A DNA stretch of 64,000 bases, taken from Fibrobacter succinogenes (GTDB taxonomy: Bacteria; Fibrobacterota; Fibrobacteria; Fibrobacterales; Fibrobacteraceae). Position numbers and translations under genes: made by a program. Shown here in pieces: positions 43,689-52,594 of this stretch; the first letter of the stretch is position 1, and each line of letters begins with the position of its first letter. Below the pieces are notes generated by a model. It was not told where the DNA came from, made no database searches, and saw nothing but the letters and a program-made list of their open reading frames with translations. The stretch covers positions 62,001 through 126,000 of the forward strand of contig CADCBQ010000004.1 of assembly GCA_902799745.1 (NCBI GenBank), written 5' to 3'.

Positions 43689-44410
43689 TCGTCAAAATTC
43701 AAAATTTCAAGCTCACCTGCATCCATCCGGAGGTAGGTGAGTTTTTTTATCCAGTCGCCCGCCGAGGCAACAATTCCGTTTTCGACATTCCATATACCCG
43801 AAATATGGTGGTGACCGATAACGCAATAATGGCAATCCGTCTTTTTGAGCATCGTATTCGCCCATTGCAGGTATTCTTCCATCTTGATTATACGGGACTC
43901 CCCGACCTTGCGGCTATTGCGGCCCACAAAACGAGCAAGGGCCATGCCCCAGTCCGGATGGATTTGCTTGAACAGCCAACGATTCAGCGGGAAATCTAGC
44001 ACACGGCGAAACAACCGGTAACCGAAGTCAGATTTGGCGACTCCATCGCCATGTCGAAAATAGACGCGCTTTCCCTGAATTTCGAGGACAAGCTCCTTAT
44101 GGGTTTTGACTCCGATCGATTCCGGGAAAAAATCACCATAGGCGAAGTCGTGATTGCCCTGTAGCAAATGAATCTCGCAACCGGACTTTACTAGTTCGCG
44201 CATCGCAAAAAACAAGTCGAAATGATTGCGACACACGTAATCGTTGTATTCGTACCAAAATTCGAACAAATCACCCACAATCACCAAATGCGAAGCCTTG
44301 CCCTTGATTGATTCCATAAAACGAACAAGGGACTGTTCTCGGTCAGGAACAGCTTTCGGCGGATTCACCCCGAGGTGCACATCCGATATAAAATAAGCGG
44401 GCATCGACAT
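43685..44410 (-). CDS. lpxH: LpxH-like UDP-2,3-diacylglucosamine diphosphatase
   Basis: A 241-residue calcineurin-type metallophosphatase of lipid A synthesis, peripheral to the inner membrane. The metal motifs are all present: YFISDVHLG, IVGDLFEFW, LLQGNHDFAYG and VIGHHHISG, with FRHGDG between them. FEFWYEY is typical of LpxH. The length matches the family. Either of two close ATG codons may be used. It converges on the membrane protein gene with a shared TTAA. Confidence 0.85.
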   Translation of the reverse strand: MSMPAYFISDVHLGVNPPKAVPDREQSLVRFMESIKGKASHLVIVGDLFEFWYEYNDYVCRNHFDLFFAMRELVKSGCEIHLLQGNHDFAYGDFFPESIGVKTHKELVLEIQGKRVYFRHGDGVAKSDFGYRLFRRVLDFPLNRWLFKQIHPDWGMALARFVGRNSRKVGESRIIKMEEYLQWANTMLKKTDCHYCVIGHHHISGIWNVENGIVASAGDWIKKLTYLRMDAGELEILNFDD

Positions 44411-44499
44411 CGAAAAAGAATATAGAAAACTATGATAAATGAAGAATGTGATATGTGAAACGAGTAATTACACATTGCACGAGTTTGTTATATTTTGTG

Positions 44500-45075
44500 A
44501 TGATGAGATGGATCCATGCAAAATTTGCGGGCCTTGCGGCAATTACCACCATCTGTGGCGAACTTTTCACGGGCTGTTCTACAAGCCTCACCAAGTACGA
44601 CCTGCAGGAATTCCCGAAAACAATTCCCTTTTTCGAACCCATCACCATTTCTTATGCGGGCCAGACTCAAACTCTTGACACGAACCTGCAAAGAGCTTAT
44701 TCTTTTGCGGTAGACACTTCAAGCTACCCCATGGAAAGCTGCCGCGGAGTCGCCCACATTGACGCAAGCGTCACCCCCGATGGAGAGAGCAGTTCTTGGA
44801 ATATCGGCGCCGCCTTCATTCCCTTCTGGCCTATGCTCCCCGTAAGCGAAACCTGGCATTACCGCATGGAAGCAAGAATCTTTTGCCACGGCACTCTGAC
44901 TTTTAAAGTGGAATTTGAAGAAAGCGAACATGTCAAGGCGTTCTGGTATGGCCGCATGCGTGCAGACCTTGTAAACGAAGCCTCGCAAGAAATGCACCGC
45001 AAGCTTCTGGAGCGCCTCAAGTTCGAAACTCGCCTCGGCCGAAGCACCGACCTGAATTTAGCTCAAGATTTTTAG
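44500..45075 (+). CDS. Predicted lipoprotein of unknown function
   Basis: A 191-residue exported lipoprotein. From MMRWIHAKFAGLAAITTICG the signal peptide leads to the lipobox LFTGC. The mature chain is beta-rich (ITISYAGQTQTLDTNLQRAYSFAVD, SWNIGAAFIPFWPM) with two Cys (ESCRG, IFCHG). An earlier in-frame start at 44455 would place more residues ahead of the signal core, so 44500 is preferred. rsmI and lnt follow on the same strand. Confidence 0.65.
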   Translation: MMRWIHAKFAGLAAITTICGELFTGCSTSLTKYDLQEFPKTIPFFEPITISYAGQTQTLDTNLQRAYSFAVDTSSYPMESCRGVAHIDASVTPDGESSSWNIGAAFIPFWPMLPVSETWHYRMEARIFCHGTLTFKVEFEESEHVKAFWYGRMRADLVNEASQEMHRKLLERLKFETRLGRSTDLNLAQDF

Positions 45076-45100
45076 TCCCTTCATTTTCTATTTTTCAGCT

Positions 45101-45784
45101 ATGCACACTCTCTATATTGTAGCGACCCCCATCGGGAACATGGAAGACATCACTTACCGCGCCGTGCGGATTTTAAAAGAAGTCCCGCTGGTGCTTGCCG
45201 AAGACACGCGACACACACGTGTGCTTTTTGACAACTACGGCATCAACACGCCCATGGAAGCCTACCACGACTTCAATAAAGAGAAGGTGACCCCAAAGTA
45301 CGTGGAATTCCTGAAAAACGAAGGCGACATCGCCCTTGTGAGCGACGCAGGCACCCCCGGCGTTGCAGACCCGGCATTTAATCTGGTGCGCGAATGCGTC
45401 CGCGAAGGCATCGATGTGCGCGCCATTCCTGGCCCATGCGCCATGATTACCGCCCTTGTTTCTAGTGGCATGCCCACCGACCACTTTACCTTCCAGTATT
45501 TTTCGCCCAAAAAGAGCGCGCAGCGCATTCACCTGCTCGAAAAGCTGAAAGACGAAGAAGCAACCCAGATATTCTATGCGAGCCCGCACAACATCGACAA
45601 GTTCGTCGAAGAAATCGGTCAGGTATTCGGTGAAATCAAGATTGCCCTGATGCGCGAACTCACCAAGAAGTTCGAAGAGCACCTGATTGGAACGCCTTCC
45701 GAAATTACAGCCCATTTCAAGGCTCACCCGCCCAAAGGCGAATTCGTACTGCTATTCAATCCTCAAGATAAAAGCGGACTGTAA
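45101..45784 (+). CDS. rsmI: 16S rRNA (cytidine-1402-2'-O)-methyltransferase RsmI
   Basis: A tetrapyrrole-methylase-fold enzyme that methylates the ribose of C1402 in 16S rRNA. The 227 residues contain LYIVATPIGNMEDITYRA, AEDTRHTRVL, VSDAGTPGVADPAF and IPGPCAMITALVSSG, all family marks. It is a little shorter than E. coli RsmI (286), lacking the C-terminal extension, as in several other phyla. No strong ribosome binding site. lnt follows 15 bases later. Confidence 0.94.
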   Translation: MHTLYIVATPIGNMEDITYRAVRILKEVPLVLAEDTRHTRVLFDNYGINTPMEAYHDFNKEKVTPKYVEFLKNEGDIALVSDAGTPGVADPAFNLVRECVREGIDVRAIPGPCAMITALVSSGMPTDHFTFQYFSPKKSAQRIHLLEKLKDEEATQIFYASPHNIDKFVEEIGQVFGEIKIALMRELTKKFEEHLIGTPSEITAHFKAHPPKGEFVLLFNPQDKSGL

Positions 45785-45799
45785 TTAAAGTTATCGGTT

Positions 45800-47731
45800 A
45801 TGTTGAATAAAATCAAAGCTCTCCCAAAGGTTTACTGGATTTACGTAGCGGTTCTTTTTGTTGCAGAAATAGTCGCTTTTTCGCTGCGTCCCGACAAGCC
45901 GGGGCTTTACACCCATATTTTGCAGATTCTTCCCTTAGTCGTTGCGCTCCCGTTCCTGTTCTTTAGGAACATCCGCAAAAACTACAAGCCGACCCTATAT
46001 GCATTCGCCCTTGTTTCTTTCTTATTCCTCGCGCTCGACTACAACATCGGTGACATCAGGGGCATTGGGCACGCGGGCCTGATTCAGATTATCCTAACGG
46101 CATGTCCCATTGGACTTTTTTGGATTATCCTTTTTATCCGTTGGAATTTCAGGCAAATCAGAACGCGCGAATCACGCACGGCCTTAATTCTTTCTTGTTT
46201 TGCATGGGGTCTGTTCGCACTCGCCTACCCACCCATGCCATTAGGCCCCGCCGCCCTCTTGCTACTCGTTCCCTGGTTCATCGTATTGAATCGATTTACC
46301 CGCGGACAGGCGATGTTTGCCACCTTCTGGTCGGGCATGCTCTACAACAGCATCAACTACTACTGGATTTACAATGTGATGCATGTAGAGACAGCGCCTT
46401 CGGGACTGATCCTCTTCGGGCTATTCTTACTCATCGCCTTCTTTAGCGCCTACAACACCTTGGCCGGTTTCGTCTACACACTTGCAAAAGATGCTCCCGC
46501 CAAAATCCGGCGCTACCTACTGATTCTATTCCCGGTATTCTACGCCGGTCTTGAAATGACCCGCACCTACGGCGACTTTGCATTCCCGTGGAGCCACCTG
46601 GGTTATGTTTTCGGGAACAGCCTCGAACTTTTGCAGATGCTCCCCTACATCGGAATATTCGGCTACACGATTCTCGTGGTCGCATCGAACCAGGCCGTAG
46701 CACAAACGCTTTGCAAAGTTCAGGATATCAAAAAGGCGATTCCCGTCCTAGCGGTTCCCATCGCCATTTTCGTCGTATTGCTCATCCAAGGCAGCATCGT
46801 TTTATCAAAGCCCGAAGCGCAACCTTTCTACAACGCAGACGCCGAAGGAACGCCCTCTATAGCCCTAGTACAGCCAAGTATTGAACAGGGCGCAAAATGG
46901 AGCAAGGAAAGGTTCGACAACATCGTCAATAAGACGCTCGGCATGGTAAACGACAGCATCAAGGAACATGCCGACATTATCGTGCTTGCCGAAACCGCGA
47001 TTCCCGACCACATCCGCAGGCAGCCGGGCGTCATCGAACGACTCCACCGTGTAGCCGATAAAAAGAACGCGCAACTCCTGGTAGGAGCACTCGACTACCG
47101 CCGCAATCCACGCGAAAGCATCCGCAAGTTCGATGTCTACAACGCCTCCTTCCTGTTCACTCCAGGTGACATCCACTTCCCGAAACGCTACATTAAAAAG
47201 CATCTGGTGCCTTTTAGCGAACGAATTCCTTTCGACGAAGTATTCCCCATTTTAAACTATGTGGATCTCGGCGAAGGCGATTTTGTTGCAGGCAAGGAAA
47301 CTCCCGTTTACGAGCCTTTCCTTTGGACGCCTTACATCTGTTACGACGCTATTTTTGGAGACCTGGTACGCGAAGCCATTCGCGAAGGTTCCCGCTTAAT
47401 GGTAAATATCACGAATGACGGCTGGTTTGGCCGCAGCACCGCCCCCTACCAGCACCTGAACCTGATCCGTTACCGCGCTATCGAAAACGGCATGCCCGTG
47501 GCACGTCTTGCAAATAGCGGAGTGTCCGCCTATATAGACCAATACGGCCACTACGACGGCAATACCGAAATATTTACGGATCGCGTCATACAAAGAAAAA
47601 TGCCGCTCAAGACTCGCGACACTCTTTACAGCCATATTGGCGATACTGTTGAAATTTTATTGCTGTGGTTCTTTGCCCTATACTTGGCGATCATCTTTCT
47701 GCTCGCGTTTAAAAACCGCAAGCGAAGCTAG
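45800..47731 (+). CDS. lnt: Apolipoprotein N-acyltransferase Lnt, long form
   Basis: Adds the third acyl chain to lipoproteins at the inner membrane, needed for their transfer to the outer membrane. The catalytic triad of the nitrilase domain is visible: Glu in VLAETAIP (about 397), Lys in RYIKKHLVPFSER (about 465) and Cys in PYICYDAIFGD (about 514). At 643 residues it exceeds the usual 500-540 because the N-terminal membrane part is longer, with extra hydrophobic segments before SRTALILSCFAWGLF. The many lipoproteins in this window are its likely substrates. Confidence 0.93.
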   Translation: MLNKIKALPKVYWIYVAVLFVAEIVAFSLRPDKPGLYTHILQILPLVVALPFLFFRNIRKNYKPTLYAFALVSFLFLALDYNIGDIRGIGHAGLIQIILTACPIGLFWIILFIRWNFRQIRTRESRTALILSCFAWGLFALAYPPMPLGPAALLLLVPWFIVLNRFTRGQAMFATFWSGMLYNSINYYWIYNVMHVETAPSGLILFGLFLLIAFFSAYNTLAGFVYTLAKDAPAKIRRYLLILFPVFYAGLEMTRTYGDFAFPWSHLGYVFGNSLELLQMLPYIGIFGYTILVVASNQAVAQTLCKVQDIKKAIPVLAVPIAIFVVLLIQGSIVLSKPEAQPFYNADAEGTPSIALVQPSIEQGAKWSKERFDNIVNKTLGMVNDSIKEHADIIVLAETAIPDHIRRQPGVIERLHRVADKKNAQLLVGALDYRRNPRESIRKFDVYNASFLFTPGDIHFPKRYIKKHLVPFSERIPFDEVFPILNYVDLGEGDFVAGKETPVYEPFLWTPYICYDAIFGDLVREAIREGSRLMVNITNDGWFGRSTAPYQHLNLIRYRAIENGMPVARLANSGVSAYIDQYGHYDGNTEIFTDRVIQRKMPLKTRDTLYSHIGDTVEILLLWFFALYLAIIFLLAFKNRKRS

Positions 47732-48366
47732 AATAAAAGCATCGGCGGCCAATGCCCAGCCTTGGGGCGTTCCTTGAATTCCACCCCAGGCAAGAACTCT
47801 TTCAATTCCAACGTCATTGCAGGCGGAACGGCACCGTCCATTCGACCATACACCACCTGGGTTTCTGCCGTTATTGGCACAGGTTCTTCGATTCGGTTTT
47901 TCGCAATATACGAAAGTCCCTTATACATGGCTTCAGGATTAATCGCCTTTGCGGCTTTCATCCAATCGTCTTGCCATTCACCAAATTCATTTTCAATCAG
48001 TTCGTAAAAAGCGTTCAAGGTCGCATCAACGGCAGTCTTTGTCTGATGGGCAATAAACGACAAATTCTCATTATTCCATTCACTATGTTCCGAGCAATAA
48101 TCCGCATAAGGGGATAGTAAAATCCACTTCTGATCCTTAGGACGATTGTGCACATTCTTTAAAAGAACAAAAGCCCCCAAGCCCCAACCAACAACGGTAG
48201 ACGCCTTGGCAAGATCTGGCAAACTGTAAATATCATCAAGAACAGACACCATGTTTTCGTATGCCACGAAAACATGTTCTGCATCAGGCGCTATGCCGAC
48301 CAGATCGTCTTCCCATATCCCCATATCCGAGGCAAAATCCGGGAGCCATGTCCATTTCTCATTCAT
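47728..48366 (-). CDS. BioH/BioG-like alpha/beta-hydrolase protein without the nucleophile
   Basis: A 212-residue cytoplasmic protein. The layout follows small carboxylesterases such as BioG/BioH: ASTVVGWGLGAFVLL is the nucleophile elbow, TAETQVVYGRMDGAVPP the Asp region and KAGHWPPMLLF the His region. The Ser of GxSxG is Gly (GWGLG), while the His and Asp remain. This would remove normal serine-esterase activity. It could still bind a ligand. The stop shares CTAG with lnt. Confidence 0.65.
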   Translation of the reverse strand: MNEKWTWLPDFASDMGIWEDDLVGIAPDAEHVFVAYENMVSVLDDIYSLPDLAKASTVVGWGLGAFVLLKNVHNRPKDQKWILLSPYADYCSEHSEWNNENLSFIAHQTKTAVDATLNAFYELIENEFGEWQDDWMKAAKAINPEAMYKGLSYIAKNRIEEPVPITAETQVVYGRMDGAVPPAMTLELKEFLPGVEFKERPKAGHWPPMLLF

Positions 48367-48586
48367 AATCCAATCCTATTGTTCTGTTCGTAACCCACTC
48401 CTAAATATATAGAGTTTTTTTTGAATGGAACACTTATTACAAAAAAAAATTAAAATCGCCCTATTTTCTTATTCCAACCGAGAATATTCCATTTCGTAAG
48501 ATACAAATAAACTTTATAGCCAAAAACGTATGAAAAAATAAGTTCACGCTCACCTTTTTGGAAATAAACTTTATATTTTCAAAGTG

Positions 48587-49402
48587 ATGTTTCTATTAAG
48601 GCGTTTTTCCATACGTATTACACTCCTTTGCCTGGGTCTTGCACTCGGGGCAATGGCAGAAACATCTTTTGAAGACCAAAAATTTCCTCAGAAGCCCAGC
48701 GAAAGTCAGATTTACGACGACAACCATTTGCTAAACGCATCTGAGACACAGCTTTTCAACGACCTCGCCGAAAAGTTTCATCAAGAAACAGGCATAGAAC
48801 TCACCTGCGTACTGATCGATGACATCGGACACGCGAATCAGTTCGAAAAAGGGGACAAGTACGCAAAGTATACCGCCGAACAATGGAACCTCGGCAAGGA
48901 TAGCGGCGAAGGCATCATGATTTTTGTCGCGCAAAAACAGCGTTGGAAAAACATTGTCGTAACCCCGAGCCTCGAAAAAATTTATAGCGAAAAGAAACTG
49001 GCCCAAGTCCAGCAAAAGACTCTTCTCCCCGCATTCCGCGAAAACAATTACAGCGAAGGAATCCTCTCCCTCTCTTATGCTCTCGCAAAAATCGGAGCAA
49101 AGGCAAAAGGGAAAAAGTTAAACATCGACGAGACCCCTTACAAGCTGAGCGAGAACAGCGTTCCTGCGCTCATGATTCTCTTTATTTTATTTGTATTCTT
49201 CTTGTTGCTCATGGCAAAATTCAGCGGCGGACGCGGAAACGGAATTTTCTGGTTCCTGTTCGGCGGTGCCATCAAGAACAAGAAGAAAGACGAACCCGAA
49301 ATCGGATTCGGAGGCGGATTCGGAAGCAGTCCGCGTGGTTTCGGCGGCGGATTCGGAAGTGGTTTTGGCAACAGCGGATTCGGAAACAGGAATTCCTGGT
49401 GA
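48587..49402 (+). CDS. TPM-domain protein with a Gly/Phe-rich tail
   Basis: A 271-residue exported protein. After a signal peptide (cleaved near GAMA) comes a TPM domain (about residues 40-165) with IYDDNHLLNASETQLFNDLAEKFHQETGIEL and NLGKDSGEGIMIFVAQKQRW. A membrane span follows (about 190-210), then a tail of FGGGFGS-type repeats. The layout is that of YgcG-like proteins; TPM domains have phosphatase or repair-linked roles in plants. It precedes two unknown genes with short spacing. Confidence 0.82.
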   Translation: MFLLRRFSIRITLLCLGLALGAMAETSFEDQKFPQKPSESQIYDDNHLLNASETQLFNDLAEKFHQETGIELTCVLIDDIGHANQFEKGDKYAKYTAEQWNLGKDSGEGIMIFVAQKQRWKNIVVTPSLEKIYSEKKLAQVQQKTLLPAFRENNYSEGILSLSYALAKIGAKAKGKKLNIDETPYKLSENSVPALMILFILFVFFLLLMAKFSGGRGNGIFWFLFGGAIKNKKKDEPEIGFGGGFGSSPRGFGGGFGSGFGNSGFGNRNSW

Positions 49403-49409
49403 GGTCATT

Positions 49410-50099
49410 ATGAAAAAGAACCTGAGCATTGTAGAACTTCAAAGGTCCAACTGGCCCGGCATGCTGCAACAAGCCCTGGGCGACAACCTGATTTCGGCGT
49501 TTATCCACGGCGACTGCCTTGTCGAAGGATTCAACGCACTCGAAAGCCCGTGGACCGTGAGTTTCATCTTGCGCGACAACTCTACCGCAAGCATCAAGCC
49601 CTTGCAAGACCTTTTACGCGAAGCCAAGAAAGAAAACATCGAATTCCGCTACTTCTTTACGCTTAAAGAAATCCAGACTTCCGAAGACGTATTTCCGCTC
49701 GAATTTTTGCATATCGCAAACAGGAACGTCGCTCTCGCCGGAGCAAAGCCGCTGCCGAATTACCAGCCGAATGTAGAATGCCTGCGTCTCGAATGCGAAC
49801 GCGAACTACGCGGGCTCCTGATTCATTTGCGTGAAGCCTACATTTACCTGCAACAGGAACGTAACCCGCTCGGTTTCTTCGCCCGCGCAAACGCGACGTT
49901 ACTCCCGATCATGTACGGGGTTTACTACTTGATCCACAAGACTTACCCCGAAAACCACCAGCAGATCTTTAACGCCTACCCCGCACTCCGCGCTCCTATC
50001 AGCAGCCGAAACGAAAAGGCTTTCATCGAAAGCATAAATAGCTATATTGCGACCGTCACAGAAATCGTAAACCAGGTCGACACCTTGGATGCGGTTTAA
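49410..50099 (+). CDS. Unknown protein with a possible nucleotidyltransferase-like fold
   Basis: A 229-residue cytoplasmic protein with no clear family. The start LGDNLISAFIHGDCLVEGFNALESPWTVSFILRD recalls the nucleotidyltransferase layout (G-[SD] loop followed by a strand), but the catalytic Asp pair is not evident. The second half is helical (HLREAYIYLQQERNPLGFFARA). GAGG precedes the ATG at 49410, which decides the start. It is 7 bases behind the TPM gene. Confidence 0.55.
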   Translation: MKKNLSIVELQRSNWPGMLQQALGDNLISAFIHGDCLVEGFNALESPWTVSFILRDNSTASIKPLQDLLREAKKENIEFRYFFTLKEIQTSEDVFPLEFLHIANRNVALAGAKPLPNYQPNVECLRLECERELRGLLIHLREAYIYLQQERNPLGFFARANATLLPIMYGVYYLIHKTYPENHQQIFNAYPALRAPISSRNEKAFIESINSYIATVTEIVNQVDTLDAV

Positions 50100-50113
50100 C
50101 GCGGGAAAACTAA

Positions 50114-50383
50114 ATGATTTGCAACAGCATTTTAGGCACCATTCACCATGGTACCTACAAGAAAGTTATCGACGTTCCGTTCGAACGCCACGAGCTCAAG
50201 GAGCATTCTATTCGCCGCATCGCCCGTGATGGCGTAGAAATTGAAATCGACATCAACGAAGACATGCAAGAAGGCGACATCCTCGTCGAAACGGACCATT
50301 ACGTGTACGCCGTCAAAATCTACGTGCCCAAGCCCCCAAAAGAAAACCTTGACCCAATCAACAAGGTCAAGCATTATCTTTAA
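50114..50383 (+). CDS. Small protein resembling the UreE N-terminal domain
   Basis: An 89-residue cytoplasmic protein. VIDVPFERHELKEHSIRRIARDGVEIEIDINEDMQEGDILVETDHYVYAVKI follows the UreE N-terminal pattern (two basic strands, an L-x-x-G-D-x-L loop, then a strand). The His-rich C-terminal metal domain of UreE is absent and no urease gene is nearby. It may be a free-standing chaperone-like module. The likeness is by eye; an unrelated beta protein is possible. Confidence 0.5.
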   Translation: MICNSILGTIHHGTYKKVIDVPFERHELKEHSIRRIARDGVEIEIDINEDMQEGDILVETDHYVYAVKIYVPKPPKENLDPINKVKHYL

Positions 50384-50387
50384 TCAA

Positions 50388-50420
50388 AAAAAATCCGGGC
50401 GAAACCCGGATTTTTGTTTT
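50388..50420. terminator. Terminator between the UreE-like gene and cotH
   Basis: AAATCCGGG pairs with CCCGGATTT (50391-50399 with 50405-50413), CGAAA loop, with A-run and T-run on either side. It lies between converging genes. Confidence 0.9.
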
Positions 50421-50435
50421 CTATGATTTGACGTT

Positions 50436-52235
50436 TTACCGTCCGAGCATTTTCCCGTTAAGGGTTGCAATCCAATGCTTGTTCATCGCCTTGGCCGGAA
50501 TTCTCATTGTCGTAAGCCCCTTATTGATACGGGTTTTGAACAACACAGCGCCATTCAAGTCTATGAGGGCAAAGGTTCCGCCCAGGCTTGTTTGAATTTC
50601 AAGAGATTCGCCGTTTACTGTAAAGAAGTTCGTCGGAGAAAGTCTGCTGAAATCATCCAAACCGACATTCATCGGAGGGGGGTCTGTCTTGTTTTTTTCG
50701 TCGCTCTTCCAGTCCGGATCATGAATCACGGGTTCCGTTACAATCGGATTGGCCGGTTCCGAGAATCCGAGTTGCTGGTCCATCCAGGCAATTCTTTCTT
50801 TCATTTTCTTACGAAGATGTTCAAATTCGCCATCCCAAGTAGTAGCATTATAGCCGCCCATAGCCATTCCAAAGCCGCCACTCTGGCTGTTGCAGTACTT
50901 CATCGGCTCCGGGTCAGTATCGTTTTGGCCACTAGCCTTGCCCAAGTTCGGCCAACGCTTGAAGTTTCTGTCGGCAGCGTTCTTCAAATAGATTTTCATG
51001 GAATCCAAGTATGCATCCATCGTCTTGGTGTGCCATACACCGCTACGGAGTTCCGCCCAGCGCTTCTTCAGTTCGCTCTGGTAATGGCTGTCTTTCCACA
51101 TTCCCAAAAGCCAGTTCGGAGCTTTCAGAGAGCTTCCCATACCCCACATGCCACCGTTGCCTGATTTCTGGCTATTTTCGATTTGCCAACCGGTGACGCC
51201 GGAACTTCCAAAGCCGTTTCCACCGCCGCCAAAGCCCCACATACCACCCTGGCCGCCTTGGCCACCGCCATTTTCAGGCTGGCTCCCGTTACTCATGGCA
51301 AGGTTAAAGTCCCATGCCGGGCCAAGCGTCACCTTACCGCCCTTACTGTCCTTGGGCTTGTGCAAGAAGAAACTGCACCAGTAAGAGTCCGCATTGTTGG
51401 TAATTTCTTCGTGCAACACGTAATCGAGTGCCGAAGTCATGTCCACATAGTTTTCGTATCCGCTACCGTTCTTGCCGTTCTTGAACAAGCCTTCAAGATC
51501 GTTCAGGTATTTTTTCAGGTATTCTTCCTGGGCCTTCTGGATATTTTCCTTTTTCGGGTAATGCAAAATGACGTTCAGGCCGTCCGAAGTATTAAAGCCT
51601 TCCTTTTCGATGGGACCGCTGCCTGCACCACCCGTATTGGTACCCGTCTTGTCGAATGCCCAAATGTAACCGCCGGTAACGCTGTCGCCCGCGACATCGG
51701 TTTCTTTAAGCTTGCTCACGTTTACACGATACTTGCCACGCTTAATCTTTTCGAGAAGCACGTACACACCGCGATAAACACCGTTGATGTACAAGTCAAA
51801 ATGTCTGCTACGGGGGCTATAATGCCCGGCCTGCCTAAAGAGCCAATGGGCAAGCGCATTACGCATCATACTCTTGTCTACATACGGACCGTGGAACACC
51901 CAGTCGTCACCAGGAGGGAGCCCAAACAGGCTCACGTCCATGCCTTCGCCTTTTTCGTCGCGGACTTCCACGCCGTAACCCGGTTTCGGGAACAAGGCAG
52001 AAGATTGACCTCTAACCTTGATGCCAATATCGTAAAGGGTACCCTTGGCACTGTCAGCCACATTGTTCGTCTTATCATCCAACACACGCATGGTTGCCGG
52101 AATCTTTTCGGTGACATTCTTATCAAGGCATTTCTGCTTGGTGTCAACGAAAATAATAGGCAGATCATAGGTCTGTGCAAAGGAGAAAGACGCCAAAAGC
52201 GCCGTGCCAGATATAATTTTAGCCCAATAGCCCAT
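50436..52235 (-). CDS. Exported CotH-family protein
   Basis: A 599-residue secreted protein. The signal peptide (cleaved near FSFAQ) is followed by a CotH domain with GIKVRGQSSALFPKPGYGVEV, VFHGPYVDKSMMRNALA, DLYINGVYRGVYVLLEKIKRG and LGPAWDFNLAMSN. CotH proteins are atypical kinases in Bacillus spores; exported relatives are common in fibre degraders. A Gly/Trp-rich stretch (about residues 360-405) interrupts the domain. The last 60 residues (FFTVNGESLEIQT to LNGKMLGR) look like a C-terminal sorting module. GGAG precedes the ATG. Confidence 0.85.
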   Translation of the reverse strand: MGYWAKIISGTALLASFSFAQTYDLPIIFVDTKQKCLDKNVTEKIPATMRVLDDKTNNVADSAKGTLYDIGIKVRGQSSALFPKPGYGVEVRDEKGEGMDVSLFGLPPGDDWVFHGPYVDKSMMRNALAHWLFRQAGHYSPRSRHFDLYINGVYRGVYVLLEKIKRGKYRVNVSKLKETDVAGDSVTGGYIWAFDKTGTNTGGAGSGPIEKEGFNTSDGLNVILHYPKKENIQKAQEEYLKKYLNDLEGLFKNGKNGSGYENYVDMTSALDYVLHEEITNNADSYWCSFFLHKPKDSKGGKVTLGPAWDFNLAMSNGSQPENGGGQGGQGGMWGFGGGGNGFGSSGVTGWQIENSQKSGNGGMWGMGSSLKAPNWLLGMWKDSHYQSELKKRWAELRSGVWHTKTMDAYLDSMKIYLKNAADRNFKRWPNLGKASGQNDTDPEPMKYCNSQSGGFGMAMGGYNATTWDGEFEHLRKKMKERIAWMDQQLGFSEPANPIVTEPVIHDPDWKSDEKNKTDPPPMNVGLDDFSRLSPTNFFTVNGESLEIQTSLGGTFALIDLNGAVLFKTRINKGLTTMRIPAKAMNKHWIATLNGKMLGR

Positions 52236-52306
52236 ATAGTGCCTCCAACTATCTGTTGTAAAAATAGATTCAAATGTGTAAGAATTTATGTTAATTTTAG
52301 TTAATG

Positions 52307-52352
52307 TGTTGTGTAACTTTACAACATTCAAAAGTTCCAAAACGGCCAAATT
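52307..52352 (+). promoter_or_regulatory. Regulatory motif pair shared with the clpB upstream region
   Basis: TGTTGT-N8-ACAACA (52307-52326) is followed by TCCAAAACGGCCAAATT (52336-52352), which is identical over 17 bases to 13364-13380. A further TGTTGT is at 52254. The region between cotH (minus) and the DUF3300 gene (plus), 52236-52594, holds no gene. No sigma-54 site is seen here. Confidence 0.5.
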
Positions 52353-52558
52353 CAAGCAGAATTAACCCTTTTTAAAGCTTATTTTAGTCGCTTTTGGGCA
52401 TTTTCATCATTAAAGTCGAAACCATAATTCCGTTTAAGAAGTGTGTAAGAATAAAACCGTCCATATTGGATAATCTCAACGCGGGAATTTTATTCCCGAA
52501 AAACGACCGTTCGCAACCAAAATCGACTTTTTAGCATCTAACTAGTATAGAAATTTTG

Positions 52559-52564
52559 TATAAT
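52559..52564 (+). promoter_or_regulatory. Probable -10 element of the DUF3300 gene
   Basis: A perfect TATAAT in a TTTTGTATAATATTAG context, 30 bases before the ATG. The -35 is not clear. AGGAGG precedes the start codon. Confidence 0.5.
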
Positions 52565-52594
52565 ATTAGTAACCTTAGGCTATAGGAGGTAAAC

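Noticed and set aside
50114..50383. A complete urease accessory protein UreE
   Set aside because: Only the N-terminal pattern is present, the metal-binding half is missing, and no urease genes are nearby; it is recorded as UreE-N-like only.
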